Source: Kiritimatiellia bacterium
GTDB taxonomy: Bacteria; Verrucomicrobiota; Kiritimatiellia; RFP12; UBA1067
Reading direction: 5' to 3'
DNA length: 16,854 nt
NCBI GenBank assembly: GCA_016302985.1
Contig: JAEDMN010000041.1
Span: forward strand, 1 to 16,854
Below are positions 13,041-16,854 of the stretch, one piece after another (position 1 is the stretch's first letter; each line of letters begins with the position of its first letter). A program made the position numbers and the translations under genes. Under the pieces are notes generated by a model. It was not told where the DNA came from, did no database searches, and was given only the letters and a program-made list of their open reading frames with translations.

Positions 13041-13682
13041 ATGAAAGAAGAACAGCAGAATTCCGAACAGATTCCCGACAATGTCCTGCGCCGTCTGCCG
13101 AAATACCTGGCGGTTGCGCAGGTCCTCGAGGGGATGGGCTGGGACTTCGTCACGTCCGCCGACCTTGCACGCGCCTGCGAGGTGAAGGAGATGCTGGTCC
13201 GCAAGGACCTGGCCTGGACGGGCGTTGTCGGACGGCCCCGCTTCGGCTACCCCATCCATGGGCTTATCGGCGCCATCCTCGACGTCGTCGGCTGGAACCG
13301 GCAGCGGACGATCGCGTTCGTCGGCCAGGCGGATATCGCCACGGCGCTGACGAAGGCCTTCCCGTTCTCCCGGTACGGACTGCGGCTGACCTGCGTCGTC
13401 GACGACGCGTCCGCGGGATCCTCCGCGGCCGGCGTGCCCGCGCTGTCGCTTTCCGATTTCCTCGCCCAGCAGGCGACCGAGCCCGTCGCGATTGCGCTCA
13501 TCGCGATTCCCCCGGAGCAGGCCCAGTCCGTCGCCGACCGCCTGGTCTCCGCCGGCGTGAAGGGCATCTGGAACTTCGCGGCGACGACCATCGCCGTGCC
13601 GGACGACGTCCGCGTGGTGGACGCCGACCTGGCCTCCAGCCTGGCGATCCTCTGCTACGAGCTCGTCCGCATCGGCCAATAG
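13041..13682 (+). CDS. rex: Rex-family redox-sensing transcriptional repressor with degenerate Rossmann motif
   Basis: 213 residues. The N-terminal winged helix (about 11-75) matches Rex: IPDNVLRRLPKYLAVAQVL, an SADLARACEVKE helix and VRKDLAWTGVVGRPRFGYP, the conserved DNA-contact block. The C-terminal domain has a Rossmann-like start at 90-103 (TIAFVGQADIATAL), then AGVKGIWNFAATTIAVPDDV and the closing helix that is domain-swapped in Rex dimers. Rex represses fermentation/respiration genes and leaves DNA when NADH binds. Here the usual GxGxxG reads GQADIA (residues 95-100): the second and third glycines are alanines, so NAD(H) binding may be changed or lost. ATG 13041 was preferred over a TTG at 13029, which lies in the -10 box. 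GGGGG lies just upstream. It is followed 8 bases later by the phosphatase gene. Confidence 0.85.
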   Translation: MKEEQQNSEQIPDNVLRRLPKYLAVAQVLEGMGWDFVTSADLARACEVKEMLVRKDLAWTGVVGRPRFGYPIHGLIGAILDVVGWNRQRTIAFVGQADIATALTKAFPFSRYGLRLTCVVDDASAGSSAAGVPALSLSDFLAQQATEPVAIALIAIPPEQAQSVADRLVSAGVKGIWNFAATTIAVPDDVRVVDADLASSLAILCYELVRIGQ

Positions 13683-13690
13683 GGGGGCAG

Positions 13691-15328
13691 GTGAAAGAAG
13701 GCGGCAAGCTGAAGATCCTCCTGCTCGACGACGAGCGGCTGATCCGGATGAGCGTGGCGGCCCGCCTGCGCCGCACGGATTTCGAGATCGTCGGCGTCGG
13801 CACGCCCGACGAGGCCGTCGCGCGGCTGCGCCGCGAACGCTTCCTGGCGATCATCACGGACGTCGTCATGGGCGACGTGGACGGCTTCATGTTCCGCGAC
13901 ATCGTCCGCGGCATGAACCGCGAGATCCCGATCCTCTTCTTCACCTCCCTCGTGAACGACGAGGGCTGCGACTTCCTCAACCGCGTCCTCGAGGACCGCT
14001 ATTCCTCCTACCTTCCGAAGAACGCCTCGACGGAGGTGCTGATCGGGCGCCTCGAACGCGCCGTGCGGCCCTACCGACTGGAGGTGGAGATGCGCGAGAT
14101 GAAGGCCGATCTCGACGCGGCGCTGCGGCTCGCCTCCTCCGTGCAGACCTCCATGCTCCCGCGCTGGGCGCATGTGCGCGAGAACGTCTTCTACGGGACC
14201 TGCTGGCACCCGTTCTCCATGGTGAGCGGCGACCTGTACGACTACGTGCCCGTCGGCCCGGACGCGACGATCTTCATCTTCGGCGACATCTCGGGCCACG
14301 GCGTCTCGGCTTCGCTCGCGATGACGGCCGTGCAGGCGTTTCTCAAGCAGTTCGACGGCGTCGACGACGCCCATGCGCGCGACGTCGCTCAGCTGGCCTC
14401 GCAGATCGACCGCTTCATCTATCGGAACCTCCAGGGGGTCGCCTACATGAGCGGCCTCGTCGTCTATTTCAACTCGAAGGAGAACCGGGTGCGCGTCTGC
14501 AACGCGGGCCATCCGGACCTGAAGTGCTTCGACCGCCTGGGCCGCGCGATCGACCTGAATCCCGAGCACCGCGGAGGCTTCCCGCTGGGGCTCATGGCGA
14601 AGTCCGACTACACGGAGGCCGACGTGGTCGACCAGGTCGTGCCGGAGGACGCGTTGTTCTTCGCCTATTCCGACGGCATCGTGGACCTCACCTCCGACGC
14701 CCAGGGCGAGGACCGCCTGCCGCCCGAACTGCTTGACGACCTGGTCGCCGAGACCGTGCGCAGCATCGACAGGGAAGGGACGCTCACCTCCGTCGCACTG
14801 CCCAGCAAGGTGTACGACCTGCTCCAGGACTTCGGATACGACCATCCCCAGGACGACATCACGCTCGCCGTGTTCGGCCGGACGCGTCAGCGCCCCGGGG
14901 TCCACTACGTCGAGGTCGCGATCGACGTCGCGAACATCGACATCGCCGTCCGCCGCGCGGGCGAATGCCTCTCTTCCGATTCGCGCTTCGCGGACGTCGC
15001 CCCGCGCGTGGAGCTCCTGCTCGGCGAATTCCTGATGAACCTGCACGACCACGGTTTCGATCCCGTGACGCGGCACCGCGAATTCGCGCTTGTCCGCCTC
15101 CAGATGCGCGCGGACGACGTCGTGGTCTCGGTTTGGCATCGTGCCCGCCCGTGGGACGTCGCCAGCAAGCCGATCGATCCCGACGCCGCCCTCGACCGCG
15201 CCAACGCCGCCCTTGACAACCATGGACGCGGCGTCGCGATCATCCGCAAGCTCGCCTCGCGCAGCGGCCGGCAGTCCTTCGGCGGACTCAACCTCAACAC
15301 GTTCTACGTGCCGCTGGAACTGAAATGA
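13691..15328 (+). CDS. Receiver - SpoIIE/PP2C phosphatase - HATPase (RsbU/RsbW-like) fusion protein
   Basis: 545-residue cytoplasmic signalling protein. The receiver domain (8-125) has the acidic pair D13-D14, phosphoacceptor D57 in TDVVMGDVDG, T85 and K110. A helical linker (about 118-157) ends SVQTSMLP, the classic lead into SpoIIE phosphatases. The PP2C-type domain (about 160-395) has metal ligands D181 (VSGDLYDY), D199 (FGDISGHG), D328 (YSDGIVD) and D388/D389 (DDITLAVF), all intact. The C-terminus (about 400-545) is a GHKL/RsbW-type domain with an N-box around E446, N450 and H454 (GEFLMNLHDHG) and a DNHGRGVAII box at 509-518. Phosphorylation of D57 should control dephosphorylation of an anti-sigma-factor antagonist, while the HATPase could phosphorylate or bind it. 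The start is GTG 13691 after AGGGGGG, close to the Rex-like stop, so the two form an operon. No partner STAS protein or sigma factor is in the window. Confidence 0.92.
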   Translation: MKEGGKLKILLLDDERLIRMSVAARLRRTDFEIVGVGTPDEAVARLRRERFLAIITDVVMGDVDGFMFRDIVRGMNREIPILFFTSLVNDEGCDFLNRVLEDRYSSYLPKNASTEVLIGRLERAVRPYRLEVEMREMKADLDAALRLASSVQTSMLPRWAHVRENVFYGTCWHPFSMVSGDLYDYVPVGPDATIFIFGDISGHGVSASLAMTAVQAFLKQFDGVDDAHARDVAQLASQIDRFIYRNLQGVAYMSGLVVYFNSKENRVRVCNAGHPDLKCFDRLGRAIDLNPEHRGGFPLGLMAKSDYTEADVVDQVVPEDALFFAYSDGIVDLTSDAQGEDRLPPELLDDLVAETVRSIDREGTLTSVALPSKVYDLLQDFGYDHPQDDITLAVFGRTRQRPGVHYVEVAIDVANIDIAVRRAGECLSSDSRFADVAPRVELLLGEFLMNLHDHGFDPVTRHREFALVRLQMRADDVVVSVWHRARPWDVASKPIDPDAALDRANAALDNHGRGVAIIRKLASRSGRQSFGGLNLNTFYVPLELK

Positions 15329-15422
15329 ACAGGCTGCGTCCCTCACGGCATTCTCGCGGAAGACTGATTCTTTTCTGACAGGGGAATGGGATGATGTCCT
15401 CGCAAAGGGATGTCGTGCCCGG

Positions 15423-15446
15423 AAGCAACGGAAAAAGCAACGGAAA
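15423..15446 (+). repeat. Perfect 12-base tandem duplication before the repeat-protein gene
   Basis: AAGCAACGGAAA occurs twice without a gap (15423-15434 and 15435-15446), and its end runs into the Shine-Dalgarno at 15445-15450. It lies in the 128-base gap after the phosphatase gene. No clear promoter or terminator was recognised in the rest of that gap. Confidence 0.8.
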
Positions 15447-15450
15447 GGAG
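15445..15450 (+). promoter_or_regulatory. Ribosome-binding site AAGGAG deciding the start of the secreted repeat protein
   Basis: AAGGAG lies six bases before ATG 15457, and the hydrophobic signal peptide begins shortly after that codon. An in-frame ATGATG at 15391 also has AGGGG upstream, but it would add 22 polar residues before the signal. Confidence 0.65.
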
Positions 15451-15456
15451 TTCGGA

Positions 15457-16854
15457 ATGGCTCGGTCAACACATGTGGAAGCGGCGGTCTGCCTGCTTGC
15501 GGCCTGCCTGCTGGAATGCGGGATGCTTTGCGCGCGCACGGTCGACGTGCCCGCGGGGGAGGAAGAGACGCTCACCGACGCGCTGTCCGGAACGGAGGAC
15601 CTCGTCAAGACCGGCGGCGGCACGCTCGTGCTCGCAGGTTCGACCTCGGGGTGGACGGGGCCGATCGACGTCCAGGAGGGCACGCTGAGCTGCTCGCCGC
15701 TGAACATGGGCGCGACGGGCGACCTGCGTGTCCGCGCGGGCGCGAAGATCCTCTTCACGGGGACGAACGTCTATGTTCCCCTTCCCACGCGCAAGGGCTA
15801 TCTCGCCGGCACGGTCGCGTTCGAATCCGGGTTCTCGTATGCGTCCAACAGCTGGTACGTCTTCAAGGACGCCGTGCTCGAGGACGATCTCGTGCTCGAA
15901 GGGGGCGGCAATTTCGTGGGATGGGGCGATCTCGACATGGGCGGGCACGTGCTTTCGATGGGGAGCGGGAGCATCAGTCTTCCCCGCATGTCGATCCGTA
16001 ACTTCGGCACGATCCGCAAGACGGAGGGCGGAGGCCTGCATTTCACGGATATCAAGACCACGGACTTCGGGTCCGGCGGCACCGTCGAACTGAGCGGCGG
16101 CGTGACGCTCTACATGCGGAACAGCAAGGGCAAGACGCAGTTCGCCATCCATTCCATCTCGGGGCTGAACTGGATCGAGGCGGCGCAGGACGATCCCGTC
16201 ACGACCCCATCGGCCGTCGGCGACTACACCTTCGCCGGACCGATCCAGATCGACGCGGGCTCGACCCTCCAGACCTGGTCGCACCACGACGGCCTCGAAG
16301 TCTGCGTCATCGAGGGGGCGATCACGGGCGGCGGCGTGTTCTCCACCGCCGAACAGACCCGGACGCAGACGGTTCTGCGCGGCGACGCGGAGATCGGGCC
16401 CGATGTCTCCTTCGACGTCAACGCCGAGCTGCGCGTCGAGCCGGAACGCGTTGCCGCGTTTGCCGGCCACGCGGTCACGATCCGGGGCGGAAGCGACCTG
16501 GTCCTCGTGGGGGCGACGACGGAACAGCTGGAGGCTGTGCTCGCGGACGTCTCGCTCGTCGGCGGCGCGAAGGGCCGCGTCCATCTGGAGCTGCCGGGCG
16601 AAGGGGAGCACGTCTACAACGGACCGTTCGAGACCGGCAAGCTCGTCGTCTCCGCGCCCGCCGGCTCGGTCATGACGACGACGGACCTGCTGACGGACAC
16701 GCTGCTCGGCCAGATTTTCGCGGCCTCCCGCAACGGCGCCTGGTACGTCGGCGGGGACCCGTCCGCCGCGTCCACCATCGGCAACACCTACTACCGCGGC
16801 CACATCGTCCTCCGCGACGCCGGCGACGTTCGCGTCGACAGCTGGATCTGCGCC
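15457..16854 (+). CDS. Secreted autotransporter-associated beta-strand (PATR-type) repeat protein, 5' part
   Basis: Open to the right edge: 466 codons without a stop. The N-terminus has a signal-like segment (VCLLAACLLECGMLCA, cleavage probably before RTVD at residue 27; a glutamate inside the hydrophobic core is unusual). Residues 49-78 read LVKTGGGTLVLAGSTSGWTG followed by IDVQEGTL. This is a textbook autotransporter-associated beta-strand repeat (K-G-GTL-L-G...-G...-G-L). Later stretches are rich in Gly, Thr, Val and Asp with repeating strand-turn patterns (VLEDDLVLEGGGNFVGWGDL, VSFDVNAELRVEPERV), as expected for a right-handed beta-helix passenger. A C-terminal barrel or sorting signal, if present, lies outside the window. 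It probably acts at the cell surface in adhesion or polymer binding; the ligand is unknown. There is one TGA-to-ATG gap of 128 bases after the phosphatase, so transcription may be separate. Confidence 0.78.
   Translation, partial: MARSTHVEAAVCLLAACLLECGMLCARTVDVPAGEEETLTDALSGTEDLVKTGGGTLVLAGSTSGWTGPIDVQEGTLSCSPLNMGATGDLRVRAGAKILFTGTNVYVPLPTRKGYLAGTVAFESGFSYASNSWYVFKDAVLEDDLVLEGGGNFVGWGDLDMGGHVLSMGSGSISLPRMSIRNFGTIRKTEGGGLHFTDIKTTDFGSGGTVELSGGVTLYMRNSKGKTQFAIHSISGLNWIEAAQDDPVTTPSAVGDYTFAGPIQIDAGSTLQTWSHHDGLEVCVIEGAITGGGVFSTAEQTRTQTVLRGDAEIGPDVSFDVNAELRVEPERVAAFAGHAVTIRGGSDLVLVGATTEQLEAVLADVSLVGGAKGRVHLELPGEGEHVYNGPFETGKLVVSAPAGSVMTTTDLLTDTLLGQIFAASRNGAWYVGGDPSAASTIGNTYYRGHIVLRDAGDVRVDSWICA

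Noticed and set aside
1..16854. tRNA, rRNA, CRISPR arrays, insertion sequences or attachment sites
   Set aside because: I saw no cloverleaf, regularly spaced repeats, transposase-like ORF or terminal inverted repeats; the whole window is filled with ordinary-looking GC-rich genes.

Overview
The window is uniformly GC-rich and densely coded, with strong G/C bias at third codon positions. The gene content fits a Gram-negative bacterium: an outer-membrane efflux lipoprotein, a MacAB-type pump, lipoproteins, secreted glycoside hydrolases and an autotransporter-type beta-strand-repeat protein. A Rex-like regulator, a fused two-component/SpoIIE phosphatase and large secreted repeat proteins next to polysaccharide-degrading enzymes recall the Verrucomicrobiota/Kiritimatiellota (PVC) group. 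That placement is inference from gene content; there is no rRNA or other marker here to prove it.

Layout. (1) Positions 1-1713, minus strand: the end of a surface-glycan or protein-glycosylation operon, with a PglE-like sugar aminotransferase followed 9 bases later by a PglC-like phosphoglycosyl transferase that runs off the left edge. (2) Positions 1714-1748: a 35-base divergent promoter region whose two extended -10 boxes sit so close to the start codons that both transcripts should be leaderless or nearly so. (3) Positions 1749-12982, plus strand: a compact gene train with overlaps or gaps of at most about 30 bases and no internal promoter that I can see. It encodes a TolC-like outer-membrane lipoprotein, a MacA-like adaptor, a MacB-type ATPase and a separate MacB/FtsX permease. 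These are followed by a secreted clan GH-A (GH5-like) glycosidase, a GH78-like alpha-L-rhamnosidase with an apparent inserted beta-domain, an SMP-30/gluconolactonase-like lipoprotein, an EamA-type transporter, a possible 14-residue ORF and a YbeD/DUF493 protein. (4) Positions 13041-15328, plus strand: a second unit from its own extended -10 promoter, with a Rex-family repressor whose NAD-binding glycine motif is degenerate and a fused receiver-SpoIIE phosphatase-HATPase protein. (5) From 15457 to the right edge: the beginning of a secreted beta-strand-repeat (PATR-type) protein.

Working together: the long operon joins a complete tripartite efflux/secretion machine to two predicted exported glycosidases, a predicted sugar-lactonase-like lipoprotein and a small-molecule permease. 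The simplest reading is handling of a rhamnosylated glycoside: trimming it outside the cytoplasm, importing or processing a product, and expelling the toxic aglycone or the intact compound. This is a hypothesis from gene order. The Rex-like/phosphatase pair looks like a sensory module that could link redox state to a partner-switching (anti-sigma/anti-anti-sigma) pathway.
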